IMG/VR virus record: IMGVR_UViG_3300022669_000019
Span: 1 to 44,550 of that record
Strand: one strand, 5' to 3'
Length of the DNA stretch: 44,550 bases
Source of the DNA: a virus
In this document: positions 14,334 through 23,580 of the stretch, in pieces
Layout of the letters: each line of letters begins with the position of its first letter
Numbering within the stretch: the stretch's first letter is position 1
The notes under the pieces: generated by a model
Told to the model about the DNA's origin: nothing
The model's input: only the letters and a program-made list of their open reading frames with translations
The model's database searches: none
Position numbers and translations under genes: made by a program

Positions 14334-14900
14334 TCATGCAGCTAACTGGTTCCTGATAAACGGGCTTTGGCGATAGCGATAGCCTCGTCCACTTGGGCAT
14401 CGGTCAAGCCGGCTTCGGCCATGATCGCCATGTGCTGTTTTTCTGTTAATTTTCCATCCTCTCTTGCCAGCTTGAATTGAGTCACGGCGAGGGCATAGAG
14501 GGCTTTGGCGGTCTGTAACGCTGCCAGGATCTCGGCTGGTGTCATTGGACAACTCCTTTTCCGCCAAATCAATGAGCACGTTTTCGATGATCTGCATGAG
14601 CTGATCGAACGTCGGCCCACCGTCCGGCAATAATTCCTCGGCGGCTTCCAAAATGCGACGTGCGTTTTGGAGCTTCTCACCGTATTGGACGATTTCTTCA
14701 TCGGATAGATTGACCTGGTTGGCCAAGAAGACCCTGTTGGCCGTGTTCAAAGCGTCACGCATTTGAAACCAACGGTCCTTGGGCGTGCCTGCACAGCCAC
14801 CACTCATCGCCAGAATGGCCACGACGGCCCCAATAATCACAGCATCGCACACGGCCAAAGCAATCGTTTTCCATCTGATACGCTTTTCGATCGTGGTCAT
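14334..14900 (-). CDS. Lipoprotein-like protein, 188 aa (C-terminus uncertain)
   Basis: Start MTTIEKRIRW at 14900, just after the giant gene stop (14902). A membrane or signal segment at residues 11-32 ends in MSGGCAG, a possible but imperfect lipobox with Cys36. Residues 40-115 are helical and acidic. Beyond about residue 118 the sequence turns into low-quality Arg/Gly/Ser text that coincides with the overlapping 67-aa gene, so either the real product ends earlier through an error or frameshift, or the overlap is genuine. Candidate envelope or lysis protein. Confidence 0.5.
   Translation of the reverse strand: MTTIEKRIRWKTIALAVCDAVIIGAVVAILAMSGGCAGTPKDRWFQMRDALNTANRVFLANQVNLSDEEIVQYGEKLQNARRILEAAEELLPDGGPTFDQLMQIIENVLIDLAEKELSNDTSRDPGSVTDRQSPLCPRRDSIQAGKRGWKINRKTAHGDHGRSRLDRCPSGRGYRYRQSPFIRNQLAA
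14342..14545 (-). CDS. Small helical protein, 67 aa, nested at the lipoprotein 3' end
   Basis: A strong AAAGGAG seven bases before the ATG supports this start. The protein is entirely helical (MTPAEILAALQTAKALYALA..., then ...GLTDAQVDEAIAIAKARL) and soluble. It lies in a different frame inside the 3' part of the lipoprotein-like frame, and ends 68 bp before the portal gene. Such nesting recalls Rz/Rz1 spanin pairs, but here the inner protein has no lipobox or anchor. Function unknown. Confidence 0.7.
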   Translation of the reverse strand: MTPAEILAALQTAKALYALAVTQFKLAREDGKLTEKQHMAIMAEAGLTDAQVDEAIAIAKARLSGTS

Positions 14901-14901
14901 T

Positions 14902-17900
14902 TTATCGTCGCCTTTCTTCCGCACGACGGCGGATCTGGTGAGTTTCTCGGGCCGTATTGATGATTTCATCGTAAAGATTCGTAACTCGTTGATCCAAGAG
15001 ATCCGCGTCAAACTGATCTCGGTTTCGGTACAGGTTCCGCATCTCACTGAACCGCTCACTCATGCGACGATGCGCACTGGTGTACTCGGGCCACAGGGCC
15101 AGGGCCGAGTCGTACTGACGGGCATAGAGGTCGTACCGCTTTGGGCTATCCTCTCGGGCCTTGAGGCCACTATTGATCCGCTTGAGCCGGTCAAAGTCGT
15201 CATAGAACCGCGTCACCGCTTCGTGTCCGCTTCGGGTGTGGGATGCCAGGAACCGGCGAACAATCAACCAATCATCAAATTCAAGAGGTTCGCCAGTCTT
15301 TGCGTCAGGGTCAACAGCACGGATGAACGGATCAATCCCGACCTGCACCGCGTCACGGCCCAGGCCGCCGGTCCAACCCTGAATTAGATAATCGATCTTG
15401 GCCGGCGGGTAATCTATCCATCGACCCATGATCCTGGCGAACTCACTCGACCGCGTCGCTCCCTGCTCACCGAGGGGCAAATCCTTGTCTGCACTCGATA
15501 CGATCTCATGGTCACGATAGAAGCTATAGCCTTGATCGCCGGCCATGACTTCGATCAACGGTTGAAGGCCCGCGATATTAAATGTCGGCCGCAGCTCCGA
15601 AAGCAGCGAATGGATAATACCCTCAAACGCTCGCCGGTCGCCTCCTGGCTCGCCTGTTTCGGGATCGATACCGAACAACAAGGCAAAACTACGCTCCGCA
15701 GCAATGCTGAACGCTCCCAAACCGTAAGGCTTCGGCAGCTTCAGGTATGTCGGCCGGCCGCGATCATCTGAGCCGGTCGGGAAATACCAGTACCGATCCC
15801 GCATCCCCCTGGGTTTCGACCAATAATCATCGTTGTCCCAATTCATGAGCATCGAAATCAACGATGGCACGATCGAGTATGTAAAGATCCGGCCGGCGGC
15901 TTTCATCGGACTCTTTTTGATGAATCGGCCCAGCTTGTCCACCCCGAGCATGGCTGCATTGAAAAAGACGATGACCTCATTGGCCTGCTTCGACCACGTC
16001 CCACCACGTTGGAAATCCAAGGTGATGTCGGCCGCAGCCTGGCCGGCTTCGGCGATCGCCTCAAACTCGGGTGCTCCGCGTCGCTTGGATTGCTCATAGG
16101 TCACTGCAAACTCACCAAGACGATTCGACAACTCAAAGGCCCGATTGAGTCGATCAATACCTCCCAGCTTCGCAATGTCACGGATCGCAGATTTGACGTT
16201 GTCGCCCTTGATCAATCCTTTGAGCCGTGGCTTCTCAAACATCTTCTCGAAGTCGAGTTTCGCGGTCCGTGGGTTGTAATACTCGCCAAACAGGCCCGCC
16301 ATGTCCGCTCCGCTGGCCAAAAACAGGTCATGGATATCACCACCGACAAAAGCCTGCTTCATGCCCTTGAGACGGAGCCTGGTTTGCTCGGGCAGCTTCC
16401 GCATGTCGGATTCAGTCATGGTCAATGATTGATTCAGGTCACGGAGGAAGTTGGGCACAAAGAACGACGGGTTAAATTGCGTTGCCCCAGCTCGAAGGAT
16501 TCGCCCAGGTATACCGATCACCTTGACGAACAGATTGGTGCCGGCTGGGTTGTTGAGCCCTTCAAGCAGATCAAAGAGTCGGGCGTCCTTGATCTCATAG
16601 AAGACGGGCTTACCCTTACGAAGCACTGAAACCTCTCGATTGTCTCGATCGGTGCGATTGTCTGGCCGCCAAAAGGTTTTACCCTGCAACGACGCCAAGG
16701 CCCGCACAAGGTTCATTTGCTCATCTTCGCTGAGATTCTCCAAATAGGGCGGTAAAACGATCTCACCGTCCTTGGTCACCCCGATGCCGATCTGTGTCAT
16801 GAATTCGGTGCCCAATTCCTGGGCCGTCACACGCATCGACTTCATGGGCCGATCACGCTTATCGATCCATCGGCCGACGCCGGGCGTACCCTTTTCGACG
16901 TGGTTGATGATGCCAAGAGCCACTTGATTGAGCCTGGCATTGCCGACGATCCCCTGCATGGAAGCCATGAACGATTCAAGCGGTGGGAATAGCTGTTCGC
17001 CGAATCCTTCACGGAACCGACTGATTCCGCTTGCGCGGCCTGTAAAACCGCCTCGGCTGGTCGGTGCGTACTTCCGCTGTAGGGCGTCTTCGGTCTTTTT
17101 GTGCCTGAAGGTGATGTATTCCAGGTTTTTGACCATGATCAACAGGGCTTGCTTGGTGTCAATCAGATTATGGCCGACCGCATACTCGCCAATTAGCCAT
17201 CGGTTGAACTCTTGAAATTCTTCGGCTGCCTGCTCAAACTCGGGATGGGTGCCTTCAACCCGCTGAATGAACTCCCTGAGCTGCGAGCTGCTGGTCTGGT
17301 CTTTGAGTCGCTGGTCTTGCGGCAAGACGTGGAGGCCCTGGCCCCGCTTCTCCAGGGTACGACGTGCCACCATGTAATCCTGCCAAATACGCAGATTGTT
17401 TTTGATTGGCTCAAGGATCTCCAACAGGCCCTTGCCGGTCTTGCGTTTGGCCGGATCCGCGACGTCGAACCGGCCCCGCTCCATCATCAGCTTGATGTCA
17501 CCGCTGATATGGCCATTGACGCGCAAGGCCATGGTGTGCGGATCCAAATGGGCCGGCAGATCGCCCAAGCCCAGGTCTTGCTTGAAAGTGACCAACCGCT
17601 GATATCGATCAAACAACCTCGACCGCACATCATCCCACAGGTTTCGAGCACTAAACGACGCCAACCGGCCGGGCTCATCGTGTGCGATGAACTGGTCGAT
17701 AGGGTTGTTGGTGGCAATGGTCACCGAATTCAGTAATCGCACGCGAGCATCGAGCAGGGCCAACCAGACCTCGGGATGATGCGTCGTCAAGGTCTGAACA
17801 ACCTGTTGATAAACTGTCGGTGCTCGCTTCTTCAGGTGCCTTGGATTGGTCACCAAGAACCGAACCACTTCGGCCCAACCTTCGGTTGCATAGCCACCTA

Positions 17901-20900
17901 CATTGGGTTTTCGGTCACCGTACAGGTCTTTGCCGAGGGTCTGCAATTCCTTGGACCATGCCTTGGGGAAATCGTAAGCACTGATCGTTTTGGACATTCG
18001 CCGGGCAGTTAAATCGTTCTTGGATGGCCGCGTCGCACGGGCAAACATGACTTTGTGAAGGTGATGGCCCAGCTCATGGACAAAGGTGCTGACATACGAA
18101 CCACGCTTGAGCCTGATCGCCTCTGACTCGATCCGATAGAAGCCGGCAGCCCACCGGCTCAAGATGCGTTGCCGGGCAAGGCCAGGGGGTCCAAGTCCAA
18201 ATCGGCGGGCAAGGTCCGAAATGATCTTGTAGATGTTGTCCAGCTCCAAACTCTCACCGCCATCACGACGGGCTCGGGCTCTTGCGATTGCCGACTTGAC
18301 CTTCTTGGGCCGGTCGGCCAGGCTCCTTCGAAACGCTCCCTCCTTGGCCCCAAGGGGATTCAAATCGTTGGTATAGCTGCTGGTGTCAACGGGTGGGGCC
18401 TCGGCCGCTGCCGGCTTTCGCTTCGGCGGCTTCCCCTTCTGTCTACCGCTGGCCGGCTCGAAACTCAGATCGCCGGGGATGACCGCCATTGGAGCACCTG
18501 CGACGCCTGGGGCCTCATCGGCGACCGACTCGGGTTTGGCTGGTGTCGTGTACTTCATGGGCATGATGACAGATGTGACGTAGCGCGTCGGGGTCATGGC
18601 CCGGAAGATGAATGGTTGCTTGCCGCTGACGTTGTTGGCGAAGACCTCCACCGTCTTGGCGCCCATGGCGTTGATGAACTCGATAGTTCCGAGCATCCGT
18701 GTGGGATCGATGCCAAACTCAAGCTCCGTCGCACCCTCTTTGACGTTGATCTCGGCATGGCCCAGCTTGCCACCCTTGGCGAATCCAAGCGTACCGTCTG
18801 GGTTGACCATGACCATGGCAGATAGATCGTCCATCTCCTCGGCCAAAATGTTGATCCGCCGCAGATGGTTGGCCACTTCATCGACGTCGAGGGTGGCCGT
18901 CTTGGCTCCCGCGTTCTTGTCGTAGCCAGCGAGCATCTCATCGATTTTTGGCAAAATCTCTTTGACGAACCGACTTTCCGTGGCGGCTGGCTTCAGTCCG
19001 TCCTTGCCGATCCCATGAGCCCCATCCTTGCCCCAATTCTCCGACTCGTTGGTGATGCGCACGGCCGTCCTGGCGTCGGTGGTCACCAGACGCTTGCCAC
19101 CTTCATCGATGAACACATGCCGACGCTCGAACGGTGCGTCTTTGGTGATCAGGGACACTGCCTTGAGCCTGGCCGGCTTGTTCGACGCGGGCTTCGGCAG
19201 CTTCTTGGGGCCTGGGACCTTCTTCTTGGTGGGCCCTGGTGGTGGTCGTCGCTTGGGATCACGCTCAAACTCTTTGCGGATCTTCTCTTGCTGTGCCTTG
19301 ATCTTGGCATCGTCGGTCGGGTAGAACCACAGTTGAGCACCGGGCACGCCGGTGTCTTGCTCTAATAAATCCGCGTTTGGCTCGACTTCCGGCGTGCCTT
19401 CTTCGGGCTCACCTTCGGGTTCGACTTTGGCTTCGACTTCGGCTTCGGCCTCGGGTTGGGTATCGTCTTTGGCACGGGTTGGACCTTTCTTTTTGAATTG
19501 AATGATCGTTGTCGATCCAAATATCTCACGCAGACGTTTCACGGACCCGCCATCGGGAGCAACGTCGGTAGATTGGCGGACGTTAACGATCACGCCGTCA
19601 TGTCCCATTGCCTCGATGCGGTTCCTTGCTGCCCTCAAGATCGGCAAACGTGGCTTATTTTCAAGTGGTATTGATTCAACACCGGCAATTTCGGCCAACT
19701 GTTTGTCGGATTCGATCACGAACGGGTTTTCGAGCGTGATGGTTTTCTTCTGGATGTCAGGTCCAAAGACCCTGGCAAAAGATTCTGAAATAGCCCAATA
19801 GGTGCCATCACCCAATGCGTTCTCCGATACACCTTCAGCCAAAACCGATTGGCTTGCATCCCTCCCCACGCCCCTGACGGCGTCAACCTCGGTTGGCTGG
19901 CCGGTTGAAACAGGACTCAAAATATCAGTTTGTTGTTCCAGGCCGGACAACTCAGCCCTCATTTTTTCGATTTGTTCTTCCGGTAGATTGTTCTTCCTGG
20001 CGGTCTTTACCAGTTCCTCGATATCGGTCGGCCTGGCCACCACAGCCGAAGCCTTCACTGGCTTCGTTGATTTGGAAACGATTTTCTTCGCCTCCTCACG
20101 GCCGGGCAGGCCCTCGGCCTTCTTCAATGCACCCTTGCGGGCCTCAAGGTTCTTGTCGGCTGCCTGTCGCAATTGCTTGATGTCGGTGTCTACGCCGGGC
20201 TCACGGATCGTGAATCCGAAGCCCAACAAGGTCTTGAGCCCACCGGGAAGCTTGACGCCCTGCTCCTCCATGGCTGCGACGTAGGCCCGTTGCATACGCT
20301 GGCCCACCATCTCGGCCTGTTCGGCTGTGACGTCGTACAAGGCGAACTCGAACTCATCGCCACCAAGACGAGCCACGACCCCGAAGACGTCGCCAGGTCG
20401 GCCGTCTACACCTGACCGGACGCTGTCTTCCATGGATTTGGCGGCTGCAACCAAGGCACGATCGCCGGCTTCATGGCCCAACAAGTCGTTAACTTGCTTG
20501 AACAAGATCAGATCGATGCCACCCACAGCCAGGGCCTTGCCCTCGGTGTCGGCTCGCTCGATCAGATCGGCCATCTGTTCGTTGGCTGCACGGAGGTTGG
20601 CAATCCCGGTCAGTTCGTCGATGCGGGCGAGGTCATACTCTCGCTCGACCGCTTCTTCGGCCCTTTCAGCTCGGCTTTTTTCCACTCGCTCAGCTTCCCG
20701 GCCTTCTTCTGGTGCTTGTTCCCGAGGTTTGTCCTTTTCTTCCGTCGGAGGTTCTGCACGCTCTGCTTTCCCTCCCGCTTCGATATCGACTTCTGTAATT
20801 CGGGCTTCCAATTCATCGATCAGGTTCCTTGTCCTGGTCAACGTGTCCTTGGCCCTGGGGCTGCTCACGCCATACGGATCCTGGGCCGCACGCTGAAGCT

Positions 20901-23460
20901 CTGTCAATCGTTTTTGGACGCTACGCATCGACTCGATGTCGCCGGCCTCGATCGCGGTGCGGGCGATGCTTTCTAAGTTGCGCACCCGTGGATCTTGGGC
21001 CTGGCCCGCTTCCATTCGCTTACGCGACTCGATTAAAGCGGTACGCGGGTCTTGACCTGGTTTGACGCTGAAGGTCGTGCCGGTGGTTGGGTCCGTGTAC
21101 TGCTGGCTGATCACGTTGCCGGCGGCATCGAGCTGCGGGCCGTTGTAGACAACGCCTAATCGTTCCGCCGTCGCTTGCGGGCCAGCCTGGTCGATCTTGG
21201 GCTCATCATCAGGCCGTCGCCCGGCTTCTGGACGCTCTCCTCTGCCAGCTCCTTCGACGGGTATTTCTTCTTCGACAGGGGGGGCAGGAGGTCCGACAGC
21301 ACCTTCGGGCGGGGCTTGCCCAATAGTGCCTGCTTCAATTTGCTGCGCCAAGCTCTCAGGAACATAGCCGCGAATTGTACTGGCTCCCCGTTGCTGTGCT
21401 GCAAGGGTGCGGTGTGTGCCGTCGATGGTGTCCAGGGGTCGAGATCCGAGCCCGCCAATCACAATCACCGGCGGCAGGTCGGCAAGCTCGGCTTCGCTCT
21501 TGGCTGCGATCTCTTGGACCTTCGACTCGATGACCTCGCCCTTGGTGCCTTTGCTGGCCTCGATCAGATCGACCGGGATGTCGATCAGGCGGAACCGTTC
21601 GCCGGCGGTTGACGCCAACGCCTCGATGGCCCCAGCGTTCTTGGCATCCATGTACGTCTTGCCGTACCAATCAGCTACCCGGCGAGCGGTGGGAAGGATC
21701 CTGGGGTCTTTCCGGGCCGGCGGTTTGATTCCCGTGCCCTTGGGCGGTTCAGGCGGTTGGGCCGGCTCCTCCTCCTTCTTGACGACCTTTGGGGCCTCGG
21801 GTGCAGATTCCCTACCTTGCCTGGCTTGCGCAGCTATACGCCCAGCTTGTTGGGCGCGATCGATCCTGGCGATGATCTCGGCTTCGGCCTCCTGCTGGAT
21901 GTCGGCCCGGATACCCTTCCCCCCTTGAGCTGCCCCCACACCTGCACCGACCAGACCGCCAGCAAGCGCGGCAGTGATCACTCTCTTGGTGTTCTCCCAA
22001 GACACGACCGGGCCAGTTGCTCCGCCGGCTTCAAACTCGGCCAACACGCCGACCATTTCCTGGGCCGCTTCCTGCGAACCTTCGATGACCGTGCCCCGTA
22101 ATGCCCCCTTCAGGCGGTTGATGGTTTGTGGATTGGCCAGCACAAACGCATCGATTGGGGCCTTTTCCAGTAGGGCATTGACGACGCCGACGCTGATCCC
22201 CGCGTACAACGCCCGTTGATTGGCCTCCTGGTGGCTGTATCCCTTGGACACAAGCTGATCGTAGACGGTCCGATACGCTCCGCCGCCTTCTTTAGCGCCC
22301 ATGAAGCCCATGCCGCCGAGCTGGGTTGAGAGTCGAGCCAGACGGCCATTGAGCCCGGCCAGCTTCGCACCACCACCGCCGACGCTGGAAGCCACCAACG
22401 TTTGAGCCAGGTCGCCGGCTACGCCACCCATAGTTTCGGCAAATCGATTGACCTTGCCCATCATGCCCGGATCGCGGCTCGTGCCTAATAGTCGGTTCTC
22501 GCCGGCCTGACGCGACCAATAATCTTGGATCGCTGCTTGCTGCTCACGCATGCCGAGGTCGTCGCCGATGGTTCGTTCAAGGAATTCGGAGATGCCGCCG
22601 GCACCGATCGTGCCCACAAAGGTTGCCAGTGAATCTTGGAAGCTTTTGACCGCACCGGTCCCCGCCGCAATCGCTGGTTGGAGAATGCCCGGAGCCCGAT
22701 CAACCAGCGGATCCGTGGCTTGTTGGATCTGGGCAAGCTCTTGGTTGAGTTGGTGTCGGTCGATGACCGTCCCGATCTCTCCCGCGTTCGATGGGTTGTA
22801 GCCATAGCGGGCCAGTTGACGGTGCATGTAGTTGTAGACGTCAGAGTCCCTCGCATCGGGATGGGCAGATCGGTATTGCTGGGCCAGTAGATTGCCATAT
22901 TCGTCCCTATCTCTGAGATATCGGGCTTCTGGGCTGTTCTCGCGGTCGAATTGCTCCCCCAGCTCTTCCCGCTTCTTGTCGAATTGCTCAGGCCCGATCG
23001 ATGCGTACAGGTCTTGCCGCTGCTGGTAGGTCATTCGCGGCTGGATCGCGCCGAGATGGACACCCAGCCGGCCCAGGGGATCAAGATCGGTCTGACGCTG
23101 GAACGTGGGGCCAGCCATGGCCGTTTGTTCGACTTGTTCGAGCCATTGGCCCATCTGGTTATCGATGAACTTCTGGCGATCCTCGCCGGTGACCGTGTGC
23201 GGCTGCTGGTCCCTCATCCGTTCAAGCTGATCGGCGGCCCTGACATCAACCTGGCCCTGCCTCATGGTGAACGGTTCGGAGATGTTGTGTTGAGCCCTGG
23301 ACGGACCTGTGAAGCCGCGACGCTCATACTCAGCAGTCAAAGCCTGGATGGGTGCAGGAGCTTGCAGGCCCCGACGCTTGAACTCCATGCCAAGACGCAC
23401 GGCCGGCGGTAGCTCGGTCGCGGGCATCGGCTGGATGGGTCGGGTCATCGCCGAGGTCAT
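14902..23460 (-). CDS. Giant polyvalent virion protein, 2852 aa (ParB-like, GGDEF, ART-like, clamp-like, metallopeptidase, LPD38-like)
   Basis: Probably carried in the virion and delivered with the DNA. Order of parts by residue: 1-560 helical with weak hydrophobic stretches; 610-705 ParB-like domain with DTIDGTHRTLAAQQ (677-690); 940-1115 GGDEF cyclase with DELTG (948), metal Asp983, FK (987), Asn991, Asp1000 and intact GGDEF (1033-1037); 1190-1325 ADP-ribosyltransferase-like domain (Arg1196, then GDGTYWAIS and FARVFG); 1428-1637 DNA-clamp-like domain (TTDARTAVRI at 1460, IMPMKY at 1632); about 1740-1880 zinc peptidase HELGHH (1795-1800) with Glu1860/Glu1864; 2329-2640 LPD38-like region starting FNPSFFVPNFLRD. 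Charged Glu/Pro/Lys linkers separate the parts. Start ATG at 23460, weak ribosome site. Domain calls are by motif memory. Confidence 0.85.
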   Translation of the reverse strand: MTSAMTRPIQPMPATELPPAVRLGMEFKRRGLQAPAPIQALTAEYERRGFTGPSRAQHNISEPFTMRQGQVDVRAADQLERMRDQQPHTVTGEDRQKFIDNQMGQWLEQVEQTAMAGPTFQRQTDLDPLGRLGVHLGAIQPRMTYQQRQDLYASIGPEQFDKKREELGEQFDRENSPEARYLRDRDEYGNLLAQQYRSAHPDARDSDVYNYMHRQLARYGYNPSNAGEIGTVIDRHQLNQELAQIQQATDPLVDRAPGILQPAIAAGTGAVKSFQDSLATFVGTIGAGGISEFLERTIGDDLGMREQQAAIQDYWSRQAGENRLLGTSRDPGMMGKVNRFAETMGGVAGDLAQTLVASSVGGGGAKLAGLNGRLARLSTQLGGMGFMGAKEGGGAYRTVYDQLVSKGYSHQEANQRALYAGISVGVVNALLEKAPIDAFVLANPQTINRLKGALRGTVIEGSQEAAQEMVGVLAEFEAGGATGPVVSWENTKRVITAALAGGLVGAGVGAAQGGKGIRADIQQEAEAEIIARIDRAQQAGRIAAQARQGRESAPEAPKVVKKEEEPAQPPEPPKGTGIKPPARKDPRILPTARRVADWYGKTYMDAKNAGAIEALASTAGERFRLIDIPVDLIEASKGTKGEVIESKVQEIAAKSEAELADLPPVIVIGGLGSRPLDTIDGTHRTLAAQQRGASTIRGYVPESLAQQIEAGTIGQAPPEGAVGPPAPPVEEEIPVEGAGRGERPEAGRRPDDEPKIDQAGPQATAERLGVVYNGPQLDAAGNVISQQYTDPTTGTTFSVKPGQDPRTALIESRKRMEAGQAQDPRVRNLESIARTAIEAGDIESMRSVQKRLTELQRAAQDPYGVSSPRAKDTLTRTRNLIDELEARITEVDIEAGGKAERAEPPTEEKDKPREQAPEEGREAERVEKSRAERAEEAVEREYDLARIDELTGIANLRAANEQMADLIERADTEGKALAVGGIDLILFKQVNDLLGHEAGDRALVAAAKSMEDSVRSGVDGRPGDVFGVVARLGGDEFEFALYDVTAEQAEMVGQRMQRAYVAAMEEQGVKLPGGLKTLLGFGFTIREPGVDTDIKQLRQAADKNLEARKGALKKAEGLPGREEAKKIVSKSTKPVKASAVVARPTDIEELVKTARKNNLPEEQIEKMRAELSGLEQQTDILSPVSTGQPTEVDAVRGVGRDASQSVLAEGVSENALGDGTYWAISESFARVFGPDIQKKTITLENPFVIESDKQLAEIAGVESIPLENKPRLPILRAARNRIEAMGHDGVIVNVRQSTDVAPDGGSVKRLREIFGSTTIIQFKKKGPTRAKDDTQPEAEAEVEAKVEPEGEPEEGTPEVEPNADLLEQDTGVPGAQLWFYPTDDAKIKAQQEKIRKEFERDPKRRPPPGPTKKKVPGPKKLPKPASNKPARLKAVSLITKDAPFERRHVFIDEGGKRLVTTDARTAVRITNESENWGKDGAHGIGKDGLKPAATESRFVKEILPKIDEMLAGYDKNAGAKTATLDVDEVANHLRRINILAEEMDDLSAMVMVNPDGTLGFAKGGKLGHAEINVKEGATELEFGIDPTRMLGTIEFINAMGAKTVEVFANNVSGKQPFIFRAMTPTRYVTSVIMPMKYTTPAKPESVADEAPGVAGAPMAVIPGDLSFEPASGRQKGKPPKRKPAAAEAPPVDTSSYTNDLNPLGAKEGAFRRSLADRPKKVKSAIARARARRDGGESLELDNIYKIISDLARRFGLGPPGLARQRILSRWAAGFYRIESEAIRLKRGSYVSTFVHELGHHLHKVMFARATRPSKNDLTARRMSKTISAYDFPKAWSKELQTLGKDLYGDRKPNVGGYATEGWAEVVRFLVTNPRHLKKRAPTVYQQVVQTLTTHHPEVWLALLDARVRLLNSVTIATNNPIDQFIAHDEPGRLASFSARNLWDDVRSRLFDRYQRLVTFKQDLGLGDLPAHLDPHTMALRVNGHISGDIKLMMERGRFDVADPAKRKTGKGLLEILEPIKNNLRIWQDYMVARRTLEKRGQGLHVLPQDQRLKDQTSSSQLREFIQRVEGTHPEFEQAAEEFQEFNRWLIGEYAVGHNLIDTKQALLIMVKNLEYITFRHKKTEDALQRKYAPTSRGGFTGRASGISRFREGFGEQLFPPLESFMASMQGIVGNARLNQVALGIINHVEKGTPGVGRWIDKRDRPMKSMRVTAQELGTEFMTQIGIGVTKDGEIVLPPYLENLSEDEQMNLVRALASLQGKTFWRPDNRTDRDNREVSVLRKGKPVFYEIKDARLFDLLEGLNNPAGTNLFVKVIGIPGRILRAGATQFNPSFFVPNFLRDLNQSLTMTESDMRKLPEQTRLRLKGMKQAFVGGDIHDLFLASGADMAGLFGEYYNPRTAKLDFEKMFEKPRLKGLIKGDNVKSAIRDIAKLGGIDRLNRAFELSNRLGEFAVTYEQSKRRGAPEFEAIAEAGQAAADITLDFQRGGTWSKQANEVIVFFNAAMLGVDKLGRFIKKSPMKAAGRIFTYSIVPSLISMLMNWDNDDYWSKPRGMRDRYWYFPTGSDDRGRPTYLKLPKPYGLGAFSIAAERSFALLFGIDPETGEPGGDRRAFEGIIHSLLSELRPTFNIAGLQPLIEVMAGDQGYSFYRDHEIVSSADKDLPLGEQGATRSSEFARIMGRWIDYPPAKIDYLIQGWTGGLGRDAVQVGIDPFIRAVDPDAKTGEPLEFDDWLIVRRFLASHTRSGHEAVTRFYDDFDRLKRINSGLKAREDSPKRYDLYARQYDSALALWPEYTSAHRRMSERFSEMRNLYRNRDQFDADLLDQRVTNLYDEIINTARETHQIRRRAEERRR

Positions 23461-23580
23461 CCCAGGATTCTACCCCAATTTACGCAAATTGCCCGGGTGT
23501 GTGCCCAGACCAATGCTCCACCACAACCCATTTTATCCAGACATGGGCTATCCGATGCTTACCACAGACGATCTCACTTG

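Noticed and set aside
20387-20400. RxxD (RPGD) as a feedback I-site of the GGDEF domain
   Set aside because: It lies eight residues before GGDEF instead of five, so it does not fit the canonical inhibitory site.
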